Below, piece by piece: positions 1 to 12,600 of a stretch of DNA of 64,000 bases. Under the pieces are notes generated by a model that saw only the letters and a list, made by a program, of their open reading frames with translations, made no database searches and was not told the DNA's origin. The DNA comes from Planococcus citri (taxonomy: Eukaryota > Arthropoda > Insecta > Hemiptera > Pseudococcidae). How positions within the stretch are numbered: position 1 is the stretch's first letter; every line of letters starts with the position of its first letter. Made by a program: the position numbers and the translations under genes. The DNA is taken from positions 63,091,350 through 63,155,349 of the forward strand of contig NC_088680.1 of assembly GCF_950023065.1 (NCBI RefSeq). The letters are read 5' to 3'.

Positions 1-590
1 AAATAATTCTAGCAATGAATATTCTCCACCTATCACTAATTAATTATGAAATCAATGCACCTGATTTAATTTTTATAATTCCCTTTTTTTGTAAATTGAT
101 GATGTATCAGCTAAAAGTTTGAAGTCAAAAGCTTAAAGCCAAAAGTTTAAAGCTAAAAGCTTAATGAAATATAGCTGAAAGCTGCTAAATTGAAAATATA
201 AGGGATAGCCATTGGAAGATAAAAGTTTGGCTGAAATAAGCCTTAAAACTCAAGATAGCCAAAAGCTAAAGCCAAAAGTTTCAATTTTGAAATTTCAAGC
301 TAAAAGCCAAAAGCTGAAGTTTCATTTCAAGGCTTTTCATCCCTGACGTATGTCAAAAGCCTTATGATGATGCAATGTCAAAATTTCACCATCCTACAGA
401 TATGCCCCATGGCTACCATTAATAGCTGTAATAATCAATATTTTACCCTAAAAGAGTCTGGAAATGCTCAAAAAGAGCAAAAAACACCAAGAACAATTCC
501 TTTACATAATTTTGCATTGTTTTCAAAAATTTTCTGACATATCATATATTGGATTTTTCATATAAATAAATGTCTGTACACTCACATATC
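1..590. other. AT-rich DNA with AAAAGCTAAAGCC-like words, no gene seen
   Basis: From about 110 to 330 the sequence is a degenerate run of AAAAGCTTAAAGCC-type words. The rest is unremarkable AT-rich sequence. No coding frame of normal composition was found. Confidence 0.5.
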
Positions 591-1540
591 AATATACAGT
601 ATACTCTCGCTAACTTGAACCCCTCTATTAGCCGTCCAACCTCCATTCCCCTTGAAACCTCTGTAACACATAATGTTAACATCACATGGATAAGTTGAAA
701 TTGACTACACATACCAGTTGTAACTCGAAGCTAAACTTTGCCAAAAATAGCTAAAAAGCCTCTATACGTCGTACGTTCAGGGCTGTTGGACATGAAGCGT
801 AAACGTATCGTTTCATTTTGTTTTGGTTGAGCTCCTTGAACCAAACTGTTTTGTTATCCCATTTCATTTTGTTCTATAAAAGTGGTATCATTTCATTTTG
901 TGCCATTTTATGTCGTTTCATTTCGTTTCCTTTCAGCCAAAAAAGTGAGAAAAGTGGACATTTTTATCAATATGAATAAAATATGCAGAAGAGAACCCCC
1001 CTAAAGGCTCTAAATGGATAAAATTTGAGTGAATTTGACAAAATTTGGTCAAAATTTACAAAAAAAAACTTGCAATGAAAAGCCGAAAATTGAAGAAACA
1101 GATTCGTTTCGTTATAACGTTGCGTTTCATTTTGTGTCTCGTTTTGTGTCCAGAGGAAAAAATTGCCGTTTCGTTTCATTTCGTATTAACAGCCCTGCGT
1201 ACGTTGTTGGGCGTTTACCTCTCTACTCAAAAATTTCAATTCATACTTCTATCTTTTATGCACTTACACATCACAGTTGTAACTCAAAGCTAAACTTCTG
1301 CCATAAATAGCAAGAAAGCATCTATAAGTTGTACATTGTCGATTTGTTGGGGGTTTACCTCTATAACTCGAATATTTCAACTCATACTTCTATCTTTTTT
1401 GCACTTACATATCTCTCAATTCATTCATTTTGTAAGACCTCTATAACTCGAACACTCTCAAAATCTAACCTGCATAACTTGAAACTGATTACCTCAAAAA
1501 CCTCTATAAGCCGAATGAATGACCACTCCCCTTAGATTTC
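590..1540. repeat. tandem units of about 135-150 bp interrupted by the MITE
   Basis: The block CAGTTGTAACTC.AAGCTAAAC..GTAC occurs at about 713-773 and again at about 1274-1335. The GTTGGG.GTTTACCTCT.TAACTCGAAT..TTTCAATTCATACTTCTATCTTTT block occurs at about 1204-1260 and 1347-1400. Removing the 428-bp MITE plus its TSD brings the copies into a roughly 135-150 bp tandem order. Confidence 0.6.
778..1197. mobile_element. hAT-type MITE with perfect 8-bp target duplication
   Basis: The element begins CAGGGCTGTT and ends AACAGCCCTG (10-bp perfect terminal inverted repeat with the CAGGG start typical of hAT elements). It is flanked by CGTACGTT at 770-777 and again at 1198-1205. The 420-bp interior is made of TTTCATTTTGT-like words in mirrored halves and has no transposase. 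It is inserted in one unit of a local tandem repeat. The small open frames in it are not genes. Confidence 0.85.
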
Positions 1541-1582
1541 GAGTTATCGAGAGCAAACTGTGTATCGATAATATCCCACCAC

Positions 1583-1920
1583 TAGACAAGATGAAAGGAC
1601 AAAAGACAGAATGTTGAAAAGATGGAAAGACAAATAGGTGAAAAGATGGAAGGGCAAAAAGATGAAAAGACAAAAGGACAAAAGTACAAAAAGACAAGAG
1701 GACAAGAAGACGACTAGACAAAAAGACAAAACGACGAAAAGATGAAACGATGAAGAGACGAAACGACGAAGAGATGAAAAGATGAAATGACGAAAAGACA
1801 AAACGACGAAAAGACAAAAGGGCAAAAAGACAAAAGGGCAAAAAGATGAAAAGACGAAACGACAACAAGGCAAAATGATGGAGAGCGGGGGAGGGGATAC
1901 AAAAAGACAAAAAGATGGTG
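1583..1920. repeat. purine-rich minisatellite (AAAAGACGAAAC-like, about 10-bp units)
   Basis: About 340 bp of AAAAGA(C/T)(A/G)AA.. repeats with nearly no T or C runs on the + strand. The minus strand consequently has long Ser/Phe/Leu-rich open frames (up to about 150 codons) that are artefacts of the repeat. Confidence 0.75.
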
Positions 1921-2540
1921 ATGCAAGAGTGCTGGTTTCAGCACTCTTCCGAGGAGTGCTTTTTACTCCAAGCATTTTCATCATACTCCAAACTCCACTC
2001 TCCACTCCTAGCTTTGGAATTTACTCATTATACTCACTCCTTACTCACTCCGAAGGAACTGTTAACACTCTTACTCCACTCCTACTCCACTCCTTACTCC
2101 TATCATTTTTCATTATTTTTCAGGAATTTTGACTCTACAGATATTGAGTGATTGATTAATGATTATATCCATGAATTAAATGTGTAAGATGGTAAAGGTA
2201 AAAGTATATCAATAATTGATAAAATAATATCATTGGCGATAACGAATGAGAAAAACAATAAAATAAACAAATAAAAGAATCAAAAATACGTGAGTAACAG
2301 CAACATTTTGATGTATGTATTAGTCACAAAATTAAGAAAAAAAGGAGGAGTAAGAAGTTTTGATTTGGAAACACTCCAACTCCACACCTACTCCTTTTTG
2401 AAACAGTGGGAGTACTCCAGCATAGGAGTATGGCTCCACACTACAGCATGGAGTGCTCTTACTCTAAGAATATACTCCTCAAAAAATCTTACTCCTTGCA
2501 CTCCTTACTCCTACTCTTACTCCACTCTTGCAACACATAT
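1920..2540. repeat. region rich in ACTCC words with a perfect 10-bp hairpin
   Basis: Runs of CTCCACTCCTACTCC-type words occur at about 1966-2100 and 2370-2530, separated by AT-rich DNA. At 1925-1948 AAGAGTGCTG and CAGCACTCTT form a perfect 10-bp inverted repeat with a 4-base loop. GGAGTGCT recurs at both flanks, suggesting an old repeat element, but no clear target duplication was found. Confidence 0.5.
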
Positions 2541-2649
2541 GCCCATGTGAAAAATTCCAATTTATGTAGTTTTAAAAAACCAATATGCATGTACTTATGT
2601 ATTTTCGTCATACTTATGGTTTACCATAGGTTAACCAGAAATTTATGCT

Positions 2650-3620
2650 GAAAACTGGAGGGAGTTTGTTGTGTTTTGGAAATAAGCTCCACCCACAGTT
2701 TTGACATGCGCAGTGTCTGATTTTTTTCGTTCACTTCAACGATTCTTGCTGAAAAATCGCAAGTTCTTAGTACGTATCGTGATATCCTGATAAGTGATAA
2801 TTGTGATAGGCCATTTATTCAATCAATCAATTCAATTATCGTGATATAATGAGCCACTGGTTAAAAGCTTCCTCATAGCTGGAGTTGATATTTCTCTTAT
2901 AGTTTAACGTTGAACCAAGTAGATAGTTAAGAGTCTTAAGCAGACCCTTACAGTTGATTTTGAATGGAGGCTAAATCGAAGCTGTATTGTGCGAGATAAG
3001 TTCTGGTTCTGGTTCGAGTTCAGGTTCAGACTCTAATTATAAATTCACTGCCTTTGGTCAAGTGACTTCCATCTCTTTCAATGATGCTGGGCCTACTGGA
3101 AAAGCTCGTATTTAGTCGACTATGTAACCGAATATGTTGCGGATAAAGACTGCTCCTTCTCTTGCCCCTGCCAGAGAGATTGCGGTATATTTACAAGGTT
3201 GGCTGGTTTGCTCAACTATGTCCGCGTATTACCGTTTCATATTTCAACCAGAATTGAATTTATGACGGTAAAAATTCCTCCTTCATCGTAGATAAATAAA
3301 GAGGGGTACCTCTACCCTACCTTACCCTGCCGCACCATCTTTTATTTCAAATGCTCGTAAATCTCGTAAGCAATTTTTACGACACTCTGAAAGTTTGATA
3401 ACTTTTTTATCGGTTTTATTTACTTAGTCTGCGAAGTTTACTTACTCGCAGAATTTATGCGGAAAAAAGAATTTTAAATTAGCTAGCCATTTAAAGCGCC
3501 GTGTTTCATTTTTCTACGTTGAGGAGGAAAAAAAAACCCAACATGTACAGATATTACTATATTAACTTAACCATACAGTGACAGCTCCGTTATGTAATAT
3601 TTTTTCTCTTATTTTCATTT
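2650..3620. other. non-repetitive DNA upstream of the first catulin exon, with a possible coding relic
   Basis: This stretch is less repetitive than its surroundings. In frame from 3002 it reads a Ser/Gly run, then YKFTAFGQVTSISFNDAG and, after two stops, APAREIAVYLQGWLVCSTMS. This resembles a decayed coding fragment, possibly from a retroelement. I cannot assign it. Confidence 0.25.
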
Positions 3621-3623
3621 CAG

Positions 3624-3674
3624 AAACATGGCACGACAAACAAACCGCTAAAATCTGTCAGATTGGATGTCGAC
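3624..3674 (+). CDS. CTNNAL1: alpha-catulin exon (17 codons)
   Basis: This short exon reads KHGTTNKPLKSVRLDVD. It is preceded by a pyrimidine-rich tract ending in TTTCAG and followed by GTAAGT. It is exactly 51 nt and phase 0 on both sides, so it splices cleanly to the EQEKIAKAG exon. It is too short to be convincing alone; its support is the strong splice sites, the open frame and the junction. Confidence 0.72.
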
Positions 3675-6600
3675 GTAAGTATATTATTTTACACTAACAC
3701 ACCCCCTCCCTCTCCCCTCGCCCCTGCTACCGTATACGTTATAAGATTAAATTCGAATCTCGGAGCGAGAAATACCCTCCTCGTACTCGTCGTGCTAAAA
3801 AGTCTTTCATGTTTGCGAAAATATGCGAATAAAGTATAAAGTTACGCGGAAAAGCAGTTGAAACGGTATACAGTGAGCTGGTTTTTTCCCCTCGACCGGA
3901 ACGCGCTAACCGACGAAAAAGTTTATTTGATTTGGAATAGTTGGGATTTTTTTTCTTCCCGTATAGCCAGCGAGTGGATCAATAATGTGCAAGTTATATG
4001 TACGAGAAAGTTATAACAACTCGTTTTAAAACTATGTGGCGAAATTGTGATCTTTCGAAATACGCGAATGCTATCTCGTACCTCTACTCTATAGTGCTAG
4101 TTTATATGTACGATACCGGTGTAGTTGCGGCTTTTGAATAAAATGATACCGTGACACGATTGCAAATCGTAGCCGAATTACGTATAATGTATAGGGGGTC
4201 TCTTCGTGTACTACTACGTGTGAAATATGGTACGACTTTGAGGTGATTTACTAGAGTTAGGTAGACTTTGTATCGTTGTACTTGCAGATACCTTAACGTG
4301 GGCTTGATTAGTTTTCTTCGAGTTTAAAGTACATATATTTACGTATACTGTGTATTCTGAACTTGTATGTATAGTTTGCAAGATAAGTCAGGGTCGAATA
4401 ACACCACTAAACTCGAAGAAGGAAATAATAAAATACTTTGAGGCACTTCGAGGTTAAAGTAATAGGTAACCTTTGAATGCGACTCGTATGGTACTTCCTT
4501 TATCGAAAGAGCTAACGAGGGAACGATCAGAAAATCACTTTGGTGAAAAAATTATTTCAATTCGAAGCGCTTCTTTTCTAGGTACATTAGAAATTTTTAG
4601 AACCACTGAAAACGTGAAAATTGCAGTAATTCGAGGCAGTTTGTGGGTTTATTACTGCGGTACATATTTACGATGAAGCAACCTCTAAATTGACGAAAGT
4701 TTCTGGGATCTTTTTTTAGCATAATAATTCAAACTAGTTTTTTTTTTCTAAATGAGTCAAAGATGTTTAGAAACCTCTAAAAACAGTTCGAAAGTTCATT
4801 TTTTTAACTTTTAAATTTGAAAATTGGCGAAATTGTTGATAGGACCAATGATTATTGAAAAATATGTTATTGAAAAATATGGCATATTTTTCAATAGTCA
4901 TTGGTCCTATATATCAACAAGATAAAGATAATTTTAGTACATTGTACTAAAATTATCAATAAATCGTTATCAAAATTACGTCATAAAATACTTGATGAAT
5001 TTATTTGATATCCAAGTAGGTAGGGGCAACAGTCGCATTTTTACCCCCCCCCCCCCGCCCCCACCACAAGCACATTTCTTGGATTTTTTGACCTAAATGA
5101 GTTCCCTACTTTTTACCCCCCCCCCCCTCCTTTAATTTTTTTTACTTTCGTTCGCTAATTTTTTATCCACAATTTTTTCATGTTCTCTCAAAAATTATTA
5201 ATCAATATTAGATACGCTAAAAAGTGCTCTTTTTATTAGTATTGGTGTATTCATTGCTTGAGAAAGATTAAAAAACCAACAGTGAGCTGAAATTCTGAAA
5301 ATCGGAGGAGGGGGAGGGGTAAAAAAATTCGAGACCAAAAATTAATATGGGTCTTCTATTTTTTTACGCGGGTAAAAAAAAAACAGAAAAGTGGGCTCGA
5401 ATAGTCTCCTATTTTTTACCCCCCCCTCCCCTTTAACATTTTTTCCGAACAGTTCTGAAGAAAAATACTTAACTAGCTCGTTTTATACTTAGATTAGAGT
5501 GCAGGGTGTCCACAAGACTGGAAAACCTGGAAAAGTCAGGGAATTTGGTTGGTCTGGAAAAGTCGAGGAGAAGTCAGGGAATTTCGTAATTTTCACGCAA
5601 AATCCCTGGAATTTTGAAAAAACGATCAATTGCAAATTTTGGATAAGGACCTATGATGAAAGAAAAACGTTATTTTTTTACTTCTCGAAAGACAAAATTT
5701 CAAAAGCTTTTGCCCTCGCTTCGCTCGGGCTTGTTTTCTTTTCTTTTTCAAACGCAAGATGAACATTTCTAGATAATAAAAATCAAGTTTTGAAACCAAA
5801 AAATGAACTACTCACAAAAAAAAACAAAAAAAAACAACATCGTTCTTATAGATCTCGAAATACAAATTTACAAGAGCTTTCGCCCTCGCTTGAGCCAGTT
5901 CTGTTTTCTTTGTCAAAATCAACTTCCTTTGAAAAAAACATCATTCAAATTCAAAAGCCAAAAGAAAACTACTTGTCCTCGCAATGAAAAAACCTCGTTT
6001 TTATGCTTCGCGAAATGCAAATTTTCAGAAGCTTTCGCTCGAGCCTGTTCTCTTTTCTTTTTCTAAAGTAACTTCTTTCAAAAAAACATCATTCCAATAT
6101 TAAAATTTAAGAAACCAAAAAAAACTCTTTGCATTAAAAAAACCTCGTTTTCAGGAATCTTGAAATGAAAATTTTCAAAAGTTCTAGCCCTCGCTTCGCT
6201 CTGGCCAATTTGTTTCTCTTTTTGAAATGAACAAATTTCATATTTTCAGGCCTCCAAAAATCCAAAAAACAAAAGAAAAATTTTTATAAGTCATATGAAT
6301 ATTGTATAAATTGGTCAAAATTGCTGCATGTTTTATTTACTTATTTATTTATTTATTCATTTTTAATTTAAACAGTTAATAATTGAATAGCTGTTTTTTA
6401 TATCCGAAGAAGTATCCAGTTCTAAGAGAAGCTTATGAAATGAAATTACACCCCCCTCCCAAAAAAATTCCTCTTTAATTAAAGTGTGGGGTAAGCATAG
6501 AAAATGAAAAAAATTGTCTGGAAAAATGGAAAAATTGGTCTGGAAAACCTGGAAAAGTCAGGGAAAATCATTTCCAGAAATGAGTGGACACCCTGGAGTG

Positions 6601-9600
6601 TGTAGAAATCAGTGATGTTCTTGAAATCAATACACTCTTTCAAAGTCTCCTGAGCCATGAACATTGAATGGAAAATTATGCTTTTCAAAGGCATCGTAAT
6701 CCAAAAGAAGCACAAAAAATATTGATATGTTTTTCAAATCGATTTACATATGACGTCGGTGGCTTATTTTCCACAAGTCTTGGGGGGGGGGGGGGTGAAA
6801 AAAGCTAGAGATGGTAATTGAAAAATATTGTAAAACTTTGTTGAATATCGAACTGTGAACTTTTACTAATTATCTGCGTAGATATCGTAAGAATTATGCG
6901 TGCAAAATGTCAACAAAATTGCTCAAAACTTGAAGAAAATAAGCCAAAAAATGGATCAAACAACTCTAAAATTTTGAAAAATATTTCACTTATCGGACAA
7001 ACATTAATGAATTTGAAGCTACCTAATCAAAATTATCGAAAGATTATTATTAATGAGGCTAAAATAATTTGAAAATGGTAAAACATGAATAAAAAATTAT
7101 GAAGATCATGACAATATACACCCGAATGTAGCTGGAAATTCACAAAAAAAATTGGCTAAATTCATTTCAAAACTATCGAAAATGTCGTAAAATTTTTTAG
7201 AAAATAGCAAAATTTTACGATAAAAACGTTGCAGTGTTTGCATAGAAGGTGACAATTTTACGAGATTTTTCTTAAATTGAGCAAAATATGTATTGACGAA
7301 ATAGTTCAAAATTGCCAAAAAATTTCAAAACAGCAAAATATGGGCAAAAATGGCGAAATTTGCAAAAATTGTTTGGAAATCATGAAAAGTTTGCCAAATC
7401 AATTTGAATTATGAATTGAAAAAAATATCACAAAAAAAGTAAGTTGCATAAAAATTGTCCAAAATAAAGATTAAGTACCTAAATTTCACAAAATTTTGGG
7501 AAAATTGAAAATAAAAAATACAAGAAAATAGTGCTTGTAACTAAATAGTGAACAGGGCTATAATTTAGTAAAAAATTATGGAATTTGCATGAAATGTTGA
7601 CAAGTTTCATTGATCATGTCAAAAAAAATGACCAAGAAAATTTGAAAACTGTTGAAAAATCTGAATAATTCAATGAAGAAGTTGAAGGGGGTGTTACTTA
7701 TTCTGAAATTTTCGGAAGTCGAAATTTTATAGGCAGGTGAATTTTGGGGATGATTAGGTATATTTTGAAGACATATCTACTAAAAAAATCATCTTCAAAA
7801 AGAATTCTAAATTCATCTTAAAAATTGAGTAATGACGTTGCAGATTATTGGAAATATATGTATTAAGAAATTAAAATGTAGAACTTCGAGTTTTTTTTTA
7901 ATGGCTGGGAGCATAAATTTTGAAGCAATTTTCGAATACTTACGTATAAAAAAAAAGAAGTTCTGTAGTAAAATAAACCGCATTCTTCAAAACTAAACAA
8001 ACTGAGGGTGCATCTAAAAAAATTATCAACTTGAATCATTTTCAATTTTTTTTAGCGAATTTTTGATTCCCCTTGACCAGAAAATTCAAATTTTTCGAGT
8101 GGGTTCATAGAACTTGATTATTCATCTCACTGCAGTTCCATAAAAAAAAAAATGTCTTCTCTCTAAAAAAAAAGAGAAACAACGCAAGGTGCAGATTACA
8201 AATGGAAAAGCCATCTGGAAATTGATATTTAGTCATATTTTATGAGTTATTGAATATTTTGTAATGAGGGATTCGGATTAGATAGGCAAGCGGGTTCTGC
8301 GCCAGGAGTGGAAAATTTTACTCTGATGGGTCGGGTCGTGATGAGAAGTTTTGATTAGAAAAGTAAGCGGGTTCTGCGCCAGCAATAAAATTTTGTTCTA
8401 AAATTGGCTTTGAAAATTTTAAACGTTCAAGTTGGAATTTTGAAGTTGAGAATTTTTGCTGTTTTTCTCCTGATTCTTTCCAGGTGCCTACGTACCTATA
8501 TTTTTTGTCATTTCTGTCCGGTGATGAGGTATATGGCTTGGAAATTCAGAAAAGTATTTTAAAATGGACGTCTGGTCACACTTTGTGGGTTTTGGAGAGA
8601 TCGGATGAAAAATTCTGACCAGAAACGTTAGCGGGTTCTGCGCCAGGAGTAAAAATGTGCTCTTTCTGATGTTTGGAAAAGTACAATCCACATACTTCTT
8701 GTCTGAATTCTGTGAATAATTATAAACTTTTGACTCTATTCCACCTCCTTTGGTAGGTTTTTTTTCTGAATTTGGACTGGTGTGAGTGGAATTCTGAAAT
8801 TGGCAAAATGCTTATCTCAAAATGGACGTCTAGTCACATGTTATAAAGTGTTGCGATAAGATTTCTTTTTTGGGGGGGGGGGGGGTATTTATAAATACCA
8901 GATTATTACACCTGTAAGATGGGGGGGAGGGTTAGATTTGGTTTGTAATGTTATTTATTATTATTATTAAGGAGATGAATTTTTGTATTTCGGAGGGTTC
9001 GTCAGGGTCATGGGGGGGGGGGTTCTTTTATCCGTAGTGAAAGTCTGTATTGTTCAGTTGAAGACAGTATACGTAATAGTATTATGCTTTGACTGCAAAT
9101 ATGAGCGAGTTCTGCGGCAGGAATGAAGTGTTTGTCGTTCAATTACGTTGAAACGAATGGATAGAGCTGGAGGCTTGGAGGGACATTAGTTTTTTATTCT
9201 CTCGTGTTCAAAAAAGTGATCTTCAAGTCAGAATTTCAAAATTCAACTTGATTCTTTCTCCTCCCACACGTTCCAATGATGACTTTTTTCACCATTCCTG
9301 TGAAAGAGTATAAGCTTGGAAACTGAGAGGAGTGTCTTGAAATATATGTTTGGTCATTCTTCACGGTCGGGTGTCTGATTAGTTATGATGAGAAATTTCG
9401 ACCGAAAAATCAAGCGTGGGTTCTGCGCCAGGAGTGAATTAAAATTCCATCTTTCCAAGTAATCTTTGCTCTTCAACCCCTTATGTTTGGAAAATTTTCG
9501 AATTGAATGTTCAAAATTGAAAGATGGTTGCAGCTCTAGAACCCCATCCCCCCTCCCCCCACCCAACGATATCAATTCAATTCTGATTTTCCTTCTTTTT

Positions 9601-12600
9601 ATGGCATTTCCAGGAGCAAGAAAAAATAGCGAAAGCCGGCTTAGAAATGAAACTGGCCACAACCGAGATGGAAGCTGAAACCGAACGTTGGAAAGAGAAC
9701 GGCGGAGGTGCGGTGCTAGAGGAGAACAACGATATCGTGAAACGAGCCAAGAACATGTCGAGTATGGCGTTCAGCATGTATCAGTTCACCAAAGGCGAAG
9801 GAGCGCTTAGAACTACTCAGGATTTATTCACTCAAGCCGAGTATTTCGCTGAAGAGGCGAATAGGCTGTATAAAGTTGTCAGACAGTTTTCCTATCAAGT
9901 GAGTATTTTTGTGTCTTTGGCTTATCAAGTCATTTCTTCTCCTTCCTCTCACACTTTCGGTAACTTCAAATAAAAAAAATCTCTTGTTTTTCCACTCACA
10001 CAGGTTCCTGTTGGTACGCAAAAGAAAGAATTACTAGAGCAGCTCGATCAAGTACCTACTCACGTTCAGCAGTTACAATTCACGGTGAAAAATCCAACCG
10101 TCGGTAAAGCGGCCACGTTCACTAAAGTAGACTCGGTCATCAACGAGACGAAAACTTTAATGAACGTTATTTCCAAAGTGGTCACTACGTGTTTCATATG
10201 CGCCACTCAGGTATGTTCAGTCTTAAGCTTTATACGAGCTTCGCTCATTTTAATCGAGTGTTTTACATACCTACCTTTTTTGGTGTATCTGTATACCTCG
10301 GATATATGTATAACCTTTCCGGTTTTGTATAATTTATACGTATAAAAGAAATTAATTCATCTTTATAAATTTCTCACATGTGAAATGCAGTTCTCACTGA
10401 TATTGCCGGAAAGAATAAAACATAAATGGTTGACAGCAAACACCCCAAATGTGACGCAGTATCGTACATTACCCAGATAACCTGGCCACAAGACCAAGTT
10501 ATTAAAAAAAAAAACAATAAACAAAAACAAAAAAGGTTTTTTTCCAATTATCATACGTATATTTGTACTAACAAACTGAGCATGTGGGCATATTCGGTTT
10601 TTACCTTTTGTTTTCATCCCAGCGGTGGTGGCCATCATAATGCTTTCATTTTAACACACTTACCTACCGTGTGTGTGGTTGTGATGCTGGAAAGAAATAA
10701 TTAAAACTCGACTAACATCGTAGCTATAGGATGAGCGAGGTAACCAACAATACACGTGGCAACATTACGTTTTGAATTTTTTTTTTTTTTTAATTTCAAG
10801 CACCGTATCGTTCATTAACAAATTACTCTTTCTTACATACCTGCAGATTTTTCATCGAATCTAAATTCGATCCGATCAGTACATACCTTCGTACGTAATA
10901 ATGTCGAACGCAGAAAAAAAGATGCGCTGTTGCCAAACGTACGTTTTTAATTGAAAAATTACGAGTATCTCTGTAATACTTACGTGTGTTCCAAGCACAA
11001 AATACGAGTATATAGACTCATTTATTCATTTCGTGTATTTTGAAGCTTAGTACGGTAGTCCCTTGAAAATATTACATAAATGTAATCTGTAGGTTGAAGT
11101 TTTTGGGCACCCTGATAATAATAGATGCGTGTGTGTGTACTTAAATTTCGTTTTGAATTTGAAAAGTTGGATTTTTCGCGTCGTTCTGTAATGATTAAAA
11201 TGTTGAGTATACATTTTCAAACATGTATAAATTATGATTCTTCACTGTAGGCACCTTTTTTTTGTTGCTATTTGGGTAAAAGATTGGTGATTTGGCTTTA
11301 TAATATTGATAGATTTTATCTGCTGGTAGACTTGACTGATAATGAGGTAAATTAAGAATTCGATGTGCACAACTTACTGAACGATTCAGTGAAGAGAAGT
11401 TCATTTTGAAGTTTTTCTGTGGGTGTTGAGCAATTTGGAGAATTTGTACCAAATTCTGTGAATACCTTTACCTTTATATTGAGTTTAAAGTGTCTCAGAA
11501 AAAATTTTGGCTCCAGAGATGCCCCTGGTGAGAAGATATGGGTCCTCAAAGTAGGAGTGTTTTTAAAAAAATCTAGATTTTTTTTGCTCCAGCTCCTACT
11601 CAACTTGTTTTGAAAAAAATGAGCTTGTTCAAAAGATGGTATTTGAGATTCTTCGTTGACCTAGGCCATTGCCATCAAAATCTAAGGTCAATACCACTTT
11701 TTGGAGCTCTACTGAGCGATTGGAAATTTGCAAATCGCTTATTTTTGAGTAAATTTGTATTTTGGGAATTTTTTTCGTCCAAATATTTCGCATTAATTGA
11801 GCCAAAATTTGAAGAGATATCATTTCTGAAACTGGGGAAATATTTTGGAGCCCAATGGTGCTAATTTTTTGATCGATATTGCCAGTTTGAAAAACCGAAA
11901 AAGTGAAATACGAAAGTACCCAAGTTTTTAGCTTTTTTTGGGGTTTTTGAAATTGGCAATAATGACCAGAAAATTGACACCTTATTTGGACTTCAAAATA
12001 CCCATGCAGAATATTTGGGAAGAAAATATTCCCAAAATACGAATTTATCCACATTTGAGCCAATTCCAAACGGACTCCTCAGGAGTGTTTCTTGACCAGC
12101 TTTTTTATTTTAGGGAAATAGTTACTCAGAAAATCAGAAGTGTGTTTTTCGCGAGGAAATTTTCAAAATTTGCACGAATCGCTGTATCTAGTTCAGAACT
12201 CGTTTCAAGTAATTTTGGAGCATCCAGCACAATCGCTGGAGCCTCCAGAACGACTGTAAAAGGCGAAATTTAGATTTAGGTGGTTAATATTTGTTTCAGG
12301 ACTTTTTTTTATTGATCAAGCACTTTCTTTTTTTTAGAAAAAAGCAAAAATCACTGAAAATAGTCAATTTTGGATATTTAAACGTTCGCCAGAAATAGAT
12401 AAATCCGGAGCTAAAAATTTTTCTGAGTGATTTTCAACTCAAAATGCCAATCTTTGCTGAGTTTGGTTTCGAGATTTTTTAATGAATTCATTCAATTCAG
12501 ATCCTTTTTCTAATTTCAGATTTAATCAGAACCAACTGGATCCACTTTGATCTAAATGAATGGACATATTTCTTCAAAACTTGGATCAATTTGGATTTAA

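Larger units (their letters stand above)
3675..9613 (+). other. catulin intron (5.9 kb), non-element parts
   Basis: Between 3675 and 4800 the intron is fairly unique sequence. From 6600 to 8270 it is AT-rich with no gene or element I can support. Poly(C) or poly(G) runs of ten or more occur near 5047, 5117, 6782, 8872 and 9013. Confidence 0.6.

Noticed and set aside
1494..2005. Minus-strand frames of 138 and 153 codons rich in Ser, Phe and Leu
   Set aside because: They are translations of the purine-rich minisatellite; two frames are open over the same repeat, which a real gene would not show.
3002..3030. GGTTCGAGTT as a Pol III B box
   Set aside because: It is part of a short GGTTCT/GGTTCA run and has no A box at suitable distance.
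11629..12069. Minus-strand frame of 146 codons
   Set aside because: It spans an imperfect palindrome and its two halves repeat each other in inverse form; the opposite strand is also open.
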